A DNA stretch of 64,000 nt. Source: Macrobrachium rosenbergii (taxonomy: Eukaryota; Arthropoda; Malacostraca; Decapoda; Palaemonidae). The DNA is taken from assembly GCF_040412425.1 (NCBI RefSeq), contig NC_089781.1:48662727-48726726 (forward strand). The letters run 5' to 3'. Both the position numbers and the translations under genes were made by a program. The notes beneath the pieces were generated by a model that worked only from the letters and a program-made list of their open reading frames with translations, did not search any database and had not been told where the DNA came from. Positions 11,141-23,929 of the stretch are shown piece after piece. Position 1 is the stretch's first letter, and every line of letters begins with the position of its first letter.

Positions 11141-11641
11141 AATGTATGTATACAGTATATATGTATATATATATGTATATATATGTATACATATATGTAT
11201 GTATGTATATTTGTATAAGTATATGAATATATATGTATATATATCTGAATATTTTTATGTATATATATGTATATATATGTACAGTATGTATATGTATGTA
11301 TATATATATATGTATGTATGTATGTATATGTATGCATACATATATGTATATATATGTACATTTATATGTATATACATGTATATGTATATATATGTATGTA
11401 TGTATACAGTATATATGTATATATATACACATACATATATGTATGTATATATATACATATGTATAAATATAATATATATATATGTATAATGCATATATTT
11501 GTATATGTATATATATGTATAGATACATGTATATGTATACATATGTATATATGTATATTTGAATTTTTTGCATGAATATAATATGTATATATATTATCAT
11601 CAATATTTGAATATATATATATATAATGCTCTTATAAACAT

Positions 11642-11679
<38 letters not shown>

Positions 11680-11695
11680 TATATAAGATGATTTT
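10817..11695. repeat. (TA)n / (TATG)n compound microsatellite
   Basis: Pure TA from 10817 grades into imperfect TATATG, TATACA and TATGTA arrays for almost 900 bp. Short unique interruptions such as CTGAATATTTTTATG recur at roughly 11053 and 11245, so part of the tract has been duplicated as a block of about 190 bp. Confidence 0.97.
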
Positions 11696-11734
11696 AGTGT
11701 AAATTTCTATACAATGCAATTTTAAACGAAAGTC

Positions 11735-13760
11735 AAATTTCTTCGAACTCAATTGCTCGAAAAATAATTTCTCGAACTATCATTTTAATTGATGGTCCTA
11801 ATTGATTTCTCAAAATGAAAACTGATATCTATTTTGTCCTCAGAAAATTGAATGGAAAAATTTTCATGTATTTCAAGGAAAAATATATCCTTCCTAGGGT
11901 TGACGAACACAAATGTTAAAAATTTATTGTAAATGAAGGAATGAAAAAATACAAAGGTTATAATTTTATTGTATGTATAAAAATATTATCATTCAGAATG
12001 AAATACATTATTAAAATTTAATCAATCAAAATGAAATGTTGTATGCTTCACTTCAGATATTCTTCGACAGGCCTCTCTTCGTCATAATTTATTACAATGG
12101 TTTGTAACGTTTTTGCAACAATCAACAATAAAATTTTGCGCAAGAAATACCAACACAATATTAATATTGTTCAAAATTCCGTAGCTCCTGTAGATTTTGT
12201 TTGGCCAAAACTGTAATCCTTGTATAAAATTGAACAACAGATGGATGGATGACAAGCAGTGGTAATTTGCTGTTCGAAAATCATGCTATCAACTCGACTA
12301 GGGGCAAAAGTCTTGGGCATTTTCTTCCTTGAAATAATCAAAACAGTTCCATAATTCATGTTTAAATGAATAGCACGTCTATGGCTATTTCTAAACTGAT
12401 CCTTTTAATCCATGTATTTTCAAAAGAGTCAACCACACTTTGAATTTCAACGGGAAAACTTATTTTCACAGTAAATATTCAAATGTTTCTTCGACCTTGA
12501 AAACTGGTACAAATGCTAACGCAGATAACAGGCGAACCTGAATAGCAAATTCAGCATCGGTGTCTATTGTGATTTTTAGCCATTTTTTGAATTTTGCGAT
12601 AAATGGATTTACAAAAATGAAAAAAGCCACGGCATTTTGTCCTTGAAATTCATGCTTATAGCTATAATCATTTGGACAATTCAAAGTCTATCATTATTGT
12701 GGCTGGTCAAATGTTGGGATTTTTATTTTTCAATCTGCAGGAATCTTTGTAGGTCTCTTGAGTTTTGTTCGGTAATAGTGCATAAACGAGGGGGTATGAT
12801 ATATATGAATGCACGCCATGTATTGTATACAACTGAAAAAAATTGAAGGTACAGTCTTAAAGGTACCATCAGCGAACCATTTCTTGATATGCTAGTAAAT
12901 AGGTTTCTATATGTCGAAAAATCAATATACGATCATTTGTGGGACCTATAGTCATATATATAAGATACAGTTCTCCTTGTGAGTTTATATAAATTCTTCC
13001 GGGATGATAAGATCTTCTATATGTATATAAAAAGCATGGACATCATTTGTATCTTATTTTTATGTATAGCCTATATATCTTCATATTTGATATTGATGGG
13101 AGTTTAATATATATATACTTACCCCCCTTTGAAGCACAAGACATATATATAATGGGGTGTATCCAGACATATGTATATATCCTGTATACTTTTATGTATG
13201 GACTTTGGCAGTATATGAATATATATCTATATATTGTGGTCACCATATTTTTATGTATTATCATGATATATATGATATGTATATGTAGAATATTTAAATT
13301 ATATATGCACATTTCATATTTCCAATAAATTTATTATTTACTATTTGTCCTTTATATATAAATATCCATTTAAACATAATTTCTTCCTTCCCTTTTATAT
13401 GTAACATACGTTGCATACATCTTGTATGGGTTGAGACATATGTATAAAAATATAACAGGAAAAACTCATATATATGTATTTTGTAAACATGAATGATATA
13501 TATGTTGGATAGAATGCTAATACATATTTATATATGTATCTTTGAACATACATGAATATATATATGATATGTATGTATCTGAAAATTTGAATATAATATA
13601 ATATATATATTTATAAATATCTTTATATATATATATATATATACTTTATATTGTGTTTTTAGAAATTTACTTGTTTGTTTCTCGAAAGTCAAATTCTCGA
13701 CACTCAATTGAAAATGATAGTTTGAGAAATTATTTTTCGAATCAATTGATTTCTCGAAAA
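11735..13760 (-). mobile_element. Mutator-like (MULE) element, copy A
   Basis: This 2-kb unit is a diverged direct duplicate of 13655-15660. Its left border has repeated TTTCTCGAA-type motifs that recur inverted at the right border of the pair (15590-15655), as expected of MULE terminal inverted repeats. It carries a minus-strand transposase remnant. Compared with copy B, many short stretches are replaced by ATATGTAT-like sequence. Confidence 0.65.
12092..13420 (-). pseudogene. FLYWCH/MULE transposase remnant, copy A
   Basis: Minus-strand segments match a MULE-domain transposase in order. After a decayed FLYWCH zinc-finger start near 13420, there is a segment corresponding to the pre-catalytic strand, then 12684-12466 with HEFQGQNAVAFFIFVNPFIAKFKKWLK and LSALAFVPVFKVEETFEYL. 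That is the catalytic-core region in which MULE proteins read H-F-x-Q-(A/S)-I-x-(R/K)-K followed by A-L-A-F-(V/L)-P. The C-terminal part near 12359-12171 (MNYGTVLIISRKKMPKT and HPSICC) is the end of the core. Every segment is frameshifted or stopped. It is dead, and more eroded than copy B. Confidence 0.7.
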
Positions 13761-15660
13761 CTTATATCTATTTTGTCGAGAAAATTGAATTTGAAAAATT
13801 TTCATGTATTTCAAGGAAAAATATATCCTTTTGGGTTGATAACACAAATGTTAAAAATTTATTGTAAATGAAGGAATGAAAAAAAATACAAAGGTTATAA
13901 TTTTATTGTATGTATAAAAATATTATCATTCAGAATGAAATACAGTATTAAAATTTAATCAATCAAAATTAAATGTTGTATGCTACACTTCATAGATATT
14001 CTATAGGCCTCTCTTCGTCATAATTTATTACAATGGTTTGTAACGTTTTATATAATCACGATACTTCTTTTTGCGCACAGGAATACCAACACCTCCCAAA
14101 TATTGTTCAATTCGTAGCTCCTGTAGATTTTGTTCTCGTTGTAATATTGTATAAATTTCCAGATGGATGGATGATAAGCATTAATTGCTGTTCGAAATAT
14201 ATGCCAGCCCTCGACTACATTGTTCGTCTTGGGCATTTCTTCCTGACATAATCAAAACAGTTCCATAATTCATGTTTAAAGAAAGGAGCACGTCTACGGC
14301 TATTTCTATATATATCCATGTATCTTCAAAAGAGTCAACCACACTTTGAATTTCAACGGGAAAAATTCATTTTCAATTAAATATTCAAATGTTTCTTCGA
14401 CCTTGAAAACTAGTACAAATGCTAACGCAGATAACAGGCGAACCTGAATATGTATTCAGCATCGGTGTATACCGTACTTTGAAGCCATTTTCTTGAATTT
14501 TGCGATAAATGGATTTACAAAAATGAAAAAACAGCCACGGCATTTTGTCCTTGAAATTCATGCTCTATAGCTCTAATCATGGCCAATTCAAAGTCTATCA
14601 TTATTGTGGCTGGCTCAAATGTTGGGATTTTTTTTTACAATCTGCAGGAATCTTTTGTAGGTCTCTTGAGTTTTGTTCGGTAATAGTGCATAAACGAGGG
14701 TATGATACTTCCTGAATGCACGCCATGTATTGTATACAACTGAAAAAAATTGAAGGTACCGTCTTAAAGGTACCATCAGCGAACCAGTTTCTTGAGCATG
14801 CTAGTAAATCGAGGTTTCTCTGTGTCGAAAAAAATCAATATACGATCATTTGTGGGACCCGAGTCATACATAAGAAACAGTTCTCCTTTGTGAGTTTTGG
14901 TAAATTCTTCCGGGATGATAAGATCTTCTTGGCAATCGGGCAAAGCAGGGACATCATTTTTCTTAGCTCGTATATTGCGTAGCCTATATTCCTCTTCATA
15001 TTTGATATTGATGGGAGTTTCACCAAACAGCCCCACTTACCCCCTTTGAAGCACAAGACACTATATAATGGGGTGTATCCCGACTATTGATTGCATCCTC
15101 TCTCACTTTTTCTTGGACTCTGGCAGCTTCGACTTTAGCCCCATCTCCTGCATGATTGTGGTCACCATCTCTTTTTCTATATTATCATCGATGGTGATAG
15201 CACGAGCAGAACATTTAAATTTCTTGCATTTTATATTTCCAATAAATTTCGTTATTTACTCCTTTGTCCTTGATATATAAATATCCATTTAAACATAATT
15301 TCTTCCTTCCCTTTTCACTCTCAACATACGTTGCTTCCATCTTGATGGGTTGAGACTACTGGAGAAAAATATAACAGGAAAAACTCAATTCAGAATTTTG
15401 TAAACAGAATGAGAACCATTTAGAATGCTAATGGCCTATTTATGAATTGGTCTTTATGCTTATGGGATACTTTCGATTGTGTTCGAGAAATTTACGCTTG
15501 GAATGCTAATAGCCTCTTTATAAATTGGTCTTTGGCGCTTATATATACTTTCGATTGTGTTCGAGAAATTTATTGTTTGTTTTCGAGTAATTGACATTCG
15601 AGAAAATGATAGTTTGAGAAATTATTTTCGGTCAATTGAATTCGAGAAATTTACCTTCGC
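13655..15660 (-). mobile_element. Mutator-like (MULE) element, copy B
   Basis: This direct duplicate of copy A has the same gene order and orientation. Its right end (15590-15655) carries GAGAAATT and TTCGAGAAA motifs that are the inverse of the left end of copy A. A related block at 13655-13760 marks the junction of the two. Two elements of one family lie head-to-tail, either from tandem duplication or from insertion of one next to the other. Confidence 0.65.
14028..15340 (-). pseudogene. FLYWCH/MULE transposase pseudogene, copy B
   Basis: Read from a probable start ATG at 15340, a FLYWCH-type zinc finger is visible (LCLNGYLYIKDKG then NNEIYW, with the following Cys changed to Tyr), then a frame shift. 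15036-14776 contains KTHKGELFLMYDSGPTNDRILIF, a strand typical of this transposase family before the first catalytic Asp. A later frame has IDFELAM and HEFQGQNAV. The end, 14236-14048, reads TNNVVEGWHIF, then HPSIWKFIQ, the characteristic N-N-x-V-E-G-W motif close to the C terminus of FLYWCH-MULE transposases. Several frameshifts divide these pieces, so it is inactive. Confidence 0.8.
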
Positions 15661-15689
15661 GTAATTGATTTATAAATTTGCCTATGACA

Positions 15690-16561
<872 letters not shown>

Positions 16562-16949
16562 TGACCTGATTCTCGGTCATATAGAGGTTCTACCAGTACA
16601 AATGAAACGTTTGAGGTACAATTAACATGTGTATTTTCCTTAATAGTTACACAGGGCCCTGTTGCTAATACTACGCTACCTAATTATGCAATTATAGTTT
16701 GAAGGTACTCTGAGGTAACACACCGATCACTGTCTTAGGGACGCACCCCAACCTGTCGACTGCTAAACCCTTACCGATCATTAACTTTTCAAACTGCTTT
16801 TGTTTAGGTCATTGGCCTCAGCTGATTGGTCTCTTATAATTGAAAAGAACCAATAAGGGTCTTCAATGTATGGGACTCATTTGAATTGCCCACGCCAAAC
16901 CCCACCGATCGTATGGTGTTTGACAAATCAGCAGTATCTGTTCGTTACT
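16562..16949 (-). repeat. 3' LTR of the minus-strand Gypsy element
   Basis: This matches 25908-26297 along its length, with many substitutions. On the minus strand it begins (A)GTAACGAACAG and ends GGTCA, close to the TG...CA rule. A purine-rich GATCAGAGAG lies just upstream on the minus strand (about 16950-16960) as a weak polypurine-tract candidate. Confidence 0.9.
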
Positions 16950-16954
16950 CTCTG

Positions 16955-17662
16955 ATCACAAATATGTACAAACACCTAGCAGATTTTCTTTTATTACTTT
17001 GTTAATAAATTCACGTCCATTGTCACTGATTAATGTACGGGGACAGCCGAACTTCACTATGAATGAACTCAAGGCTCTGCAACTGATACTGCAGATTTAC
17101 CCACCATGGCATACGTGTGCACATACCACATTAATGCATTTACCATCACACACACATACCTGAGTTGCCCGTCCCCTGGGTGGAAGGGTCCCACAACATC
17201 AATGTGTACTCTGGCAAATTTGATTGGCTCCACTGGCCATATTCGAGCCTTCGGAATAGTATGTCTATGGTTTTTCATGGTATTAAAGATGTGGCACTGG
17301 GAGATGAATTTTACAAAGTATTTTTTCATCCCTACCCAAAAAAGGGATTCTCATGCCCTCTTGAGGGACCTTCCTATACCTATATGTCCTCCACAGGGGC
17401 TTACATGTATCATGTGGATGGCTTTCTCTACCAAAGAGGGAGGAAGGACGACATGAGATCGGATATCGCCCGGTCTCTTCTCATATTTACAAAATAACAT
17501 ACCTCCTTCAAGGAAGAACATATCTTTGGGCACCGTTAGGAAATCGGGAAACTCGTTACTTGCACCCCTTACATAAGCCTTAACCTGTTCAATCCAGGGT
17601 TCGGACTTCTGACCCCTCATCACCTCTTCCACACTCCATCCACACAAATCAATCACACACAC
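16955..17662 (-). pseudogene. Truncated integrase of the minus-strand Gypsy element
   Basis: The frame 17662-17351 holds the N-terminal zinc domain with MIHVSPCGGHIGIGR; the later QCHIFN has Phe where the second zinc Cys belongs. 17329-17069 continues in another frame with VHIDVVGPFHPGDGQLRYVCVMV, containing the first core Asp. Just before the LTR a D-N-G-R-E-F-like segment with the second Asp can be read around 16990-17030. The rest of the core, including the catalytic Glu, and the whole C-terminal domain are missing, so the gene was cut by deletion before the 3' LTR. Confidence 0.8.
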
Positions 17663-19450
17663 TCACTCTCTCTCTCTCTCTCTCTCTCCCAGGGAATCCA
17701 CTTGCTGACCTCCCCCAACCTGGAGGATCAGCTCTCTCATTCCCACAGTTGTTTCGATCCGCACCCCTTCTCTCTCTCCATAACTCTTGAGTTACCAAGT
17801 TATTCCTGCTTTCTACTTCAGGTGCCTCTGAGGCATGCAACTGTTTCTTTCGTTGTTGTTCCTCTCTCTTTGCTGCTCGGGTTGTAACCCCCATTATAGC
17901 ATTCCTGGAGGTAGCATCAGCTACTTTATTTGTTTTCCCTGCTATATGTTCAATTCCAACAATATCAAACTCTTAACAGTCGCTCGATACAATGAGCCTG
18001 GCGAGTGGTTAAATCCCCTTTCTCGAACAAATCTCTTTATGGGCGATGACCTGTTTATTTTGACTTTATGCTCCCGCAGAAAGTAGCGATGTCTCTCCAG
18101 CATCCATAGAATCGCCAATGCCTCTCTATCGAAATTACTGTGATTCTTCTCTAGCCTTTTTAATGCTCGTGATGCAAAGCAAATCAGTTTTTCATCTCTT
18201 GCATCGTCAACTTGAGAAATCACTCCCCCAATAGCTATACTGCTCACATCAGTGGTTACTAGAAATGGTCGATTGAACTTTGGATAGGCTAACAGGACAT
18301 TATTAGTGAGTGAAATCTTTAATTCTTGATAAGCTTTTCTTCCTCCTGTCCCCACTGAAAATCCGATTGTTTCCTCAATGAATCTAGTGGTCTCGCTATT
18401 TTACCAAAATCTTTTATGAACTTACGATAGTAGCCTGCAAGCCCGAGGAAACTGGCTACTTTTTTGCATTCTTCGGTTGGGGAAATTCTTTAATTGCTGC
18501 TACTTTATCTGCACAAGGCTTAAGGCCTTCAGATGTTATGATGTGCCACAAAAATCCAACTTCTTGCTGAAAGAATTTACATTTGGTTAGATTAATTTTC
18601 ATACCATGTCGCTTAAGGCTTCCAAGACTTCAATAATGTCCATCTTAGGTTATTCTACTGTAGCCCCTATTATGATTATGTCATTAAGTATACAAACACG
18701 CTATGCCCTAATAATCAAGCTAATACGGACATCATAACACGTGAAAAATGGGCAGGAGTGTTTTTTACTCCAGAAGGAAGATATTTATATTTAACAATTG
18801 ATCACCAGCTATAAAGGCTGTCTTTTCTTTGCTACTCTCGTCTATAAGTATTTGATGATAACCTGACTTTAAATCCAAGGTGGTGAAGAATTTACTATCT
18901 CTGACCTTAACCAACAATTCTTCGATACAGGGCAATGGGAATGCATTGTCTTTTGTGATACTATTCAACTTTCTATAATCAACACATAGCCTAAGAGAAC
19001 CATACTTCTTTTTAACCATCGCGATTAGAGAGGTCCAGGGAGATTCACTTTCTCTAATTGTCCTTTGTTCCCATAATTTATGAATTTCGTTCTTCACTCC
19101 CCGCTGATAACAAACTGGAATTCTATACAGCTTAGATCTTGTGGGTGGCTGATCCTCTGTCTCTATAACAAGTGGAAAATTATTTATTCTGCCTGAGGTT
19201 TTGTCACCAATAGTGATTATATTTTGATAACTTTCTATAATTTCCCTGACAATATTTTGACAAGTAACAGGGGTAGACCCACCAGCTGTTAGCAGGAGTC
19301 TATCTAGACGTTCTTCACCGTAACCCTGACGCATACCACTCAAGGTCGCAAGTGTGTGAGAGGCATCTGCTATTTCACAAGGTTCAAGGTCACATATCGA
19401 CCCACTGCCTAATAAGATATGCTGATCGCTAATGTTAATAAATGGCACAT
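17649..19450 (-). pseudogene. Reverse transcriptase and RNase H of the minus-strand Gypsy element
   Basis: 19450-18765 has the RT fingers and palm: PWTSLIAMVKKKYGSLRLCVDYRKLN and FFTTLDLKSGYHQI, with the first catalytic Asp. The frame then breaks. The YxDD box near 18690-18710 is degraded to L-N-D with a shift. 18355-17942 gives the RNase H domain (FLVTTDVSSIAIGGVISQ, then FDREALAILW). The linker at 17894-17649 begins GVTTRAAKREEQQRKKQ, typical between RNase H and integrase of Gypsy elements, and ends at a (TC)n tract near 17662-17688. The upstream end abuts the Harbinger insertion at 19454, beyond which the pol/protease frame resumes at 23930. Confidence 0.88.
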
Positions 19451-19782
19451 TAATGCTAAGTTCACACATTCACGTATCAAGTCACGCATGCGCATGCACA
19501 GCCGGAATTTGTGAAACTTGCATATACGCGAGAAAATAAGCCCAGCCTAACTGGATACGTGTCACGGGACGATGTGCGTGATGCATGCGTATTATAGTGC
19601 GCCACAAATGCGCGACCGCGTAAGGGTGACGTGAAGCTTACCGACAAGCGGCGGCGCGCAGGCAGAAGTAGTGCATGGCAGAGCACGTAACACCAACGCA
19701 CGATTCGTATGTGTTACGTTCTGCGTAACTGAGTTACGCAAACGTCACGTTGGCCCCACGTACTGTGGGGGTTAAACCCCAG

Positions 19783-19790
19783 CTATATAA
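19783..19790 (+). promoter_or_regulatory. TATA box candidate of the Harbinger transposase
   Basis: CTATATAAGGG lies about 80 bp before the likely transposase ATG (19870). Upstream are two short palindromes, GCGTAACTGAGTTACGC near 19732-19748 and GGGGTTAAACCCC near 19777, which may be transposase-binding or promoter elements. Confidence 0.5.
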
Positions 19791-19869
19791 GGGCCGGCAG
19801 TTGCACGTGTGGCTAGTCAATGTCGTAACACCACAGCATCAAGACATACTACCAACGTGCTGAAGCAAC

Positions 19870-21180
19870 ATGGACAACATAGCTGAAATGCATCAACTTA
19901 TAGCTATAGCAAGTAGGGATAGAACAGAAATGTTGCCATATGTCACTGAATATGTGCATGTCATGTTATTGCTGGAGACTGCAATGACTGCTGCAAAGCA
20001 CACAGAGCAGAAAAAAAGGCAGCCAGGGAGTGTGGGCGTGGTCGTACCTGCAGATAAGGATGGAGCAAGGTCATTATGACAACCTGATGGAGGAGTTTTC
20101 AACCGAAGCCCCAGACCTGTACAGAAATTTTACCCGGATTGACAAGGACCTCTTCAATGAAACTGTTGAACGCATCACATTCAAAAGAAAGTGACATTCT
20201 GGAGGAAACCAATTGAGCCAGGCCTACGTGTTGCTATCACCCTACGCTTCCTCGCTACAGGTGATTCATACAAGAGTCTGCAATATTCGTTCCGGGTAGC
20301 CCACAACACCATTAGTCACATCGTACCAGCGACCTGCAGGGCCATTGTTGCTGCCTTCGGGGATGAGGAACTGCAGGTGCCACAAGCACCTGAAGCGTGA
20401 CAGGAGGTTGCACGGGGTTTTGAGGAACGGTGGAACTTCCCGCACGTAATTGGAGCTATAGATGGGAAACACATTAGGCTCTGTAACCCTCCCAAGGGCG
20501 GTACACATTACTTCAACTACAAGAAGTTCTACTCCATGGTATTACTTGCAGTTGCTGATGCTTCATACAAGTTCCTATACGTCGACGTGGGTGCCATTGG
20601 GTCAGAGTCAGACGGTGGTGTATTTGCCCAGACCCAACTGGCAGAAATGCTGTTGCAAGAGGAAGCAAATCTTCCCCAACCTGATGCCCTGCCAGGTCAA
20701 CCTAATGGATCTCCTGTGCCCTACTTCCTAGTTGGCGATGATGCCTTCCCCCTGAGGAATTACCTTATGAAACCCTACCCCAAAAGAGGACTTAGCAAGG
20801 AGGAGCAGATTTATAACTACAGGTTAAGTAGGGCACGCGGGACGGTGGAGAAGGCCTTTGGGATTCTGGCAAATAGATTCCGAGTATTCCACACTGCAAT
20901 ATGCTTGAAACCTGACCATATAGAGCCATTAGTGATGTCCGCATGTGTTCTGCACAATATGATCATAAGAAGAAATGCACGAAGACAAGGAGATCAGGAG
21001 CACCCCGTCACACATGCTGTCATCCCTGGTAGCTGGAGGAGTGACCCGTCCTTAGGAGCAGCCCTTCCAACCGTGACAGGCAACATTCCAACGAGGGATG
21101 CAAAGGAACAGCGTAACATGCTGAAGGAATACTTTTCATCGGCTGAAGGCTCCGTGCATTGGCAGGAGAAAATGATTTAG
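19870..21180 (+). pseudogene. Harbinger DDE transposase (one stop, two frameshifts)
   Basis: The likely start is ATG at 19870 (MDNIAEMHQL). The frame leaves and re-enters around 20040 and 20190, and an in-frame TGA stands at 20398-20400. From there to 21180 the frame is open. The catalytic triad is visible: D in GAIDGKHIR (20461-20463), D in FLVGDDAFPLRNYLMKPY (20737-20742), and E in ARGTVEKAFGILANRFRVF (20848-20850). The CVLHNM motif follows near the C terminus. This is the DDE_Tnp_4/HARBI1-like nuclease that cuts and pastes the element together with its Myb-like partner. Length is normal for the family. The few lesions suggest recent loss of activity. Confidence 0.9.
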
Positions 21181-21489
21181 TTACTTTCCTGCATACCTGG
21201 TTGTTGTAAATACTTAAATGTCTGTTCCTGCATTTATTTTGGAATTATTTAAAATTCAATAATGTATTAATTCAGGATTATTTTGCCCTGTGTATTTGTG
21301 TACTTCTGTTTGTTTTAGTTGATTTAATAAAAGATATTGCTCAAATCCATAATATATTACTCTCATCAATACTTGGTAATTGGGAAGAGGATAGAGCGGG
21401 ACATGGCATTGCAAATGTATGTTTAATCAATATGAAACAAACACATATAAATAAAAGAAAGAAGATGTAGTTATTTTGCCCTTTTTAAT

Positions 21490-21725
21490 AATTTCTTAAC
21501 ATGGAATCTATTCTGATATGATAATTCTATCATTTTTTAAAGTACCTTCTCTTAACATTGTTGCTATTCTGATATGATAATTCTATCATTTTTGAAAGTA
21601 CCTTCTCTTAACATTGTTTCTATTCTGATGTGATAATTCTATGTTCTTGAAAGTACCTGCTCTTAGCATTTACATTGTTGATATTCTGATATGAAAATTC
21701 TATCTTTTTGAAACTGCCTTCTCCC
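21490..21725. repeat. ~60-bp tandem repeat between the two Harbinger genes
   Basis: Four copies of a unit containing TATTCTGATATGATAATTCT followed by a GAAAGTACCTTCTCTTAACA block, the last one diverged. It lies in the shared 3' flanking region of the convergent genes. Confidence 0.85.
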
Positions 21726-22018
21726 CGTTATTTGTGACGTTTTATATGACTTGCTAATATTTGGTCTGTTGTCATTTTTGCACATATGTTACATAAAGAA
21801 TTTTGAACTTATTTCAAAGTCAGTAATGCATACTGAAATGTTAGTGTATTCAGGTTCATTTTGCCTTCTTTATTTGTGTGCTTGTATTTTAGCTACTTCA
21901 TTGAATACATGATATTTGAGCAGAGGATAGAGCTAGACATGATATTGCAAAAGATATCTATTTAATATAAAATACAAATATACATATAAATATAAACATA
22001 GAAAATACAAGAAATAAG

Positions 22019-23453
22019 TTAGTTTTGTAAATTGTTTAAAAAGGTCGTGTCAATCGACAGGTTGCTTAGTTCCTTTGGTGTCGATGTCACCAACTGTGCT
22101 TGCAGGAGGGCCAGCTGCTGTGCAGTGAGTGCCCACTGCTGCTGTGATGCCGACAGGCTGGCAGGAACTGCAGGTGCCTGACACTCTGCTGTCACTGCCA
22201 TGGTGTGGGTCATCATGGCCCTCGACGGCACCGTGGAGCCCTCTTTGGTGGCACGGATGTACCTCTGGATGGCACTGAGCACCTCCATTTTCAGTTGCAG
22301 ACTCAGCTGCTCTGACACCTGCGCGCATTCGTCCTCAACCTCTTGAAAAAACTTCCTCCAGTAGAGGACGCGGGGGTTACGAGGAGCTGGCTGCACATTG
22401 GTCAGCATATTATCCTGGAGGGCCTGTGCCTTCGTGAAGACGACGTCAAACAGCTCGGAAATTTGGTTTTTCCGAGCCTTGGTGCTCGCTGGCTCAGCAA
22501 CCGGAGAGAGCGAGGGCATCGGTGTCGCGGCAGGAGAAGAAACAGGAGCAGCAGGCAGGTCCAGAGATTGGGCAGGGAGGGCGGCAGCAGCACAGGCAGC
22601 CTGTAAAAAGAGGAGGAACATATATGAGAAAATGGTATAAAATGTACATTGAATGCATGGAAACTATGTAATAACGTTATATTCAGTAATGGTTATGCAT
22701 GGAAACACATTAAAACAGACATACCATCGGAAGTCCCAACACCATTGGCTTCCTTTGACACACAATGTGCGGCTTCAGGAAGTGGAAAATGTTGAGAATC
22801 CATTTCTCCCAGTCCGTCAGCCGTCTGCCCGTCCCTTGGCCACTCTTCTCGGCCGTAAGCCACCCAAAACGACTCCTGAGGGCCGTAAACCACGTCCTCA
22901 GTTCACGGCCGCTCACGGGAGGAACAAGTGACTGGCCCTTCTCTTCGACGGCCCTCCACACCTTGGCCTTGTCCTTGTAGGCTGTGAGGCCCTTGTTATA
23001 AATAAACTCGGCCTCGGTCTCCAGCCACTCGCCAACAAGCCTCTCGTTTTTCTCCGAGAGGATCACTGACGGGTTCTTCTTCCGTCCCTGACCTGTAGGG
23101 CCATCTAGGCCATCTCCTTCAGGAGTGCCTTTGGTGTCGTCGTTGGCATCCCCTTCGTGGGTGTTGTCGTCGGTGGCGGCGGCGGGGTCGCTCTCGTAGA
23201 TTAGGGCAAGCTCCTCTTCCTCCTCCTCTAGCTCGCTCTCCGTCACGAGCTCGTCGGCCTCAAGCTGCAGCACCACAGCATTGCTGCCTGAAGGGGGACC
23301 ATCAGCTTCAGAAGGCTTTGCGTAGGGGGCAACTCCAGCTGCCAGGGCTCCTGGAGTTCTCAGGGCCCCTTTCCTGGTCCTCTTCAGCATGGATCCTTTG
23401 GGCATCTTGGCTGCAGTGGACGACGAAGATGGAGGCGCTGACGGAGAGAGCAA
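22019..23453 (-). CDS. Harbinger accessory Myb/SANT-like DNA-binding protein, two exons, open
   Basis: Exon 1 is 23453-22725 and exon 2 is 22600-22019. The intron 22601-22724 has GTATGT at the donor and TTTTTACAG at the acceptor, in phase 0, giving about 436 residues with no stop. An alternative start is Met at 23405. Exon 1 has an acidic low-complexity region, then a trihelix Myb/SANT-like domain: ERLVGEWLETEAEFIYNKG, WRAVEEKG and LRTWFTALRSRFGWL, with spaced Trp residues. Exon 2 is Ala/Pro-rich, then a helical segment with a Trp-Arg-Lys-Phe-Phe motif. In Harbinger elements this protein binds the subterminal DNA and brings the transposase into the nucleus. It is convergent with the transposase. 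Confidence 0.85.
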
Positions 23454-23929
23454 CAGGATGCTGGCCTGAGAAGCACTGACCCGGAAGCGCGCCGCCTGTC
23501 CCTTTTATCCCAGGTCAAAGCGTTGCCACATCTCCGCAGTTGCGGGCGATGCGGCAGCATTGCCCCGTCTACTCCCACGCCATGCTGACAGCCACGCAGT
23601 GCCCTGGGGCAGCATGGGCCCCCAGGTAAGGGCGTGGTGGCTGCGCAGTCAACCCACGGCTGGCGCCACACTGCGCGGGTCGGGCCACGCTACCTGACAG
23701 CTGACCTGGCCACCCACACAGGGTTTTGAGCAGGTCGAAAGGTTCATGCCCCCCAGCGCATGCCCAGGTGGTCCATAATGGTCGCGCCGCATGCTGCCGC
23801 ACTTACACAGTACTTACGGTACATTTATGTTGTATTTGCGTTGTGTTTACGTACTTTCTGGCTCTGCCCCGTTCGTGGCCATGCGTGGGCATGCGTGCCT
23901 TGACACGTGAATGTGTGAACATAGCATAA

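Larger units (their letters stand above)
19454..23926 (+). mobile_element. PIF/Harbinger DNA transposon nested in the Gypsy element
   Basis: The ends are inverted repeats: TGCTAAGTTCACACATTCAC at 19454 and the inverse of TGCTATGTTCACACATTCAC at 23926, extending past 35 bp with few mismatches. TAA lies on both sides (19451-19453 and 23927-23929), the 3-bp T-W-A target duplication of this superfamily. It carries two convergent genes, a DDE transposase on plus and a Myb/SANT-like protein on minus, the usual Harbinger pair. The host Gypsy pol frame continues on both sides, so the order of insertion is certain. Confidence 0.95.

Noticed and set aside
10599..11603. Very long Tyr/Ile/His frames in the simple-sequence tracts (also 15651-16625, 41359-41782, 42241-42577, 57621-57912)
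   Set aside because: They are translations of (TA)n, (TATG)n and (GA)n repeats, open on both strands at once, with no domain and no start context.
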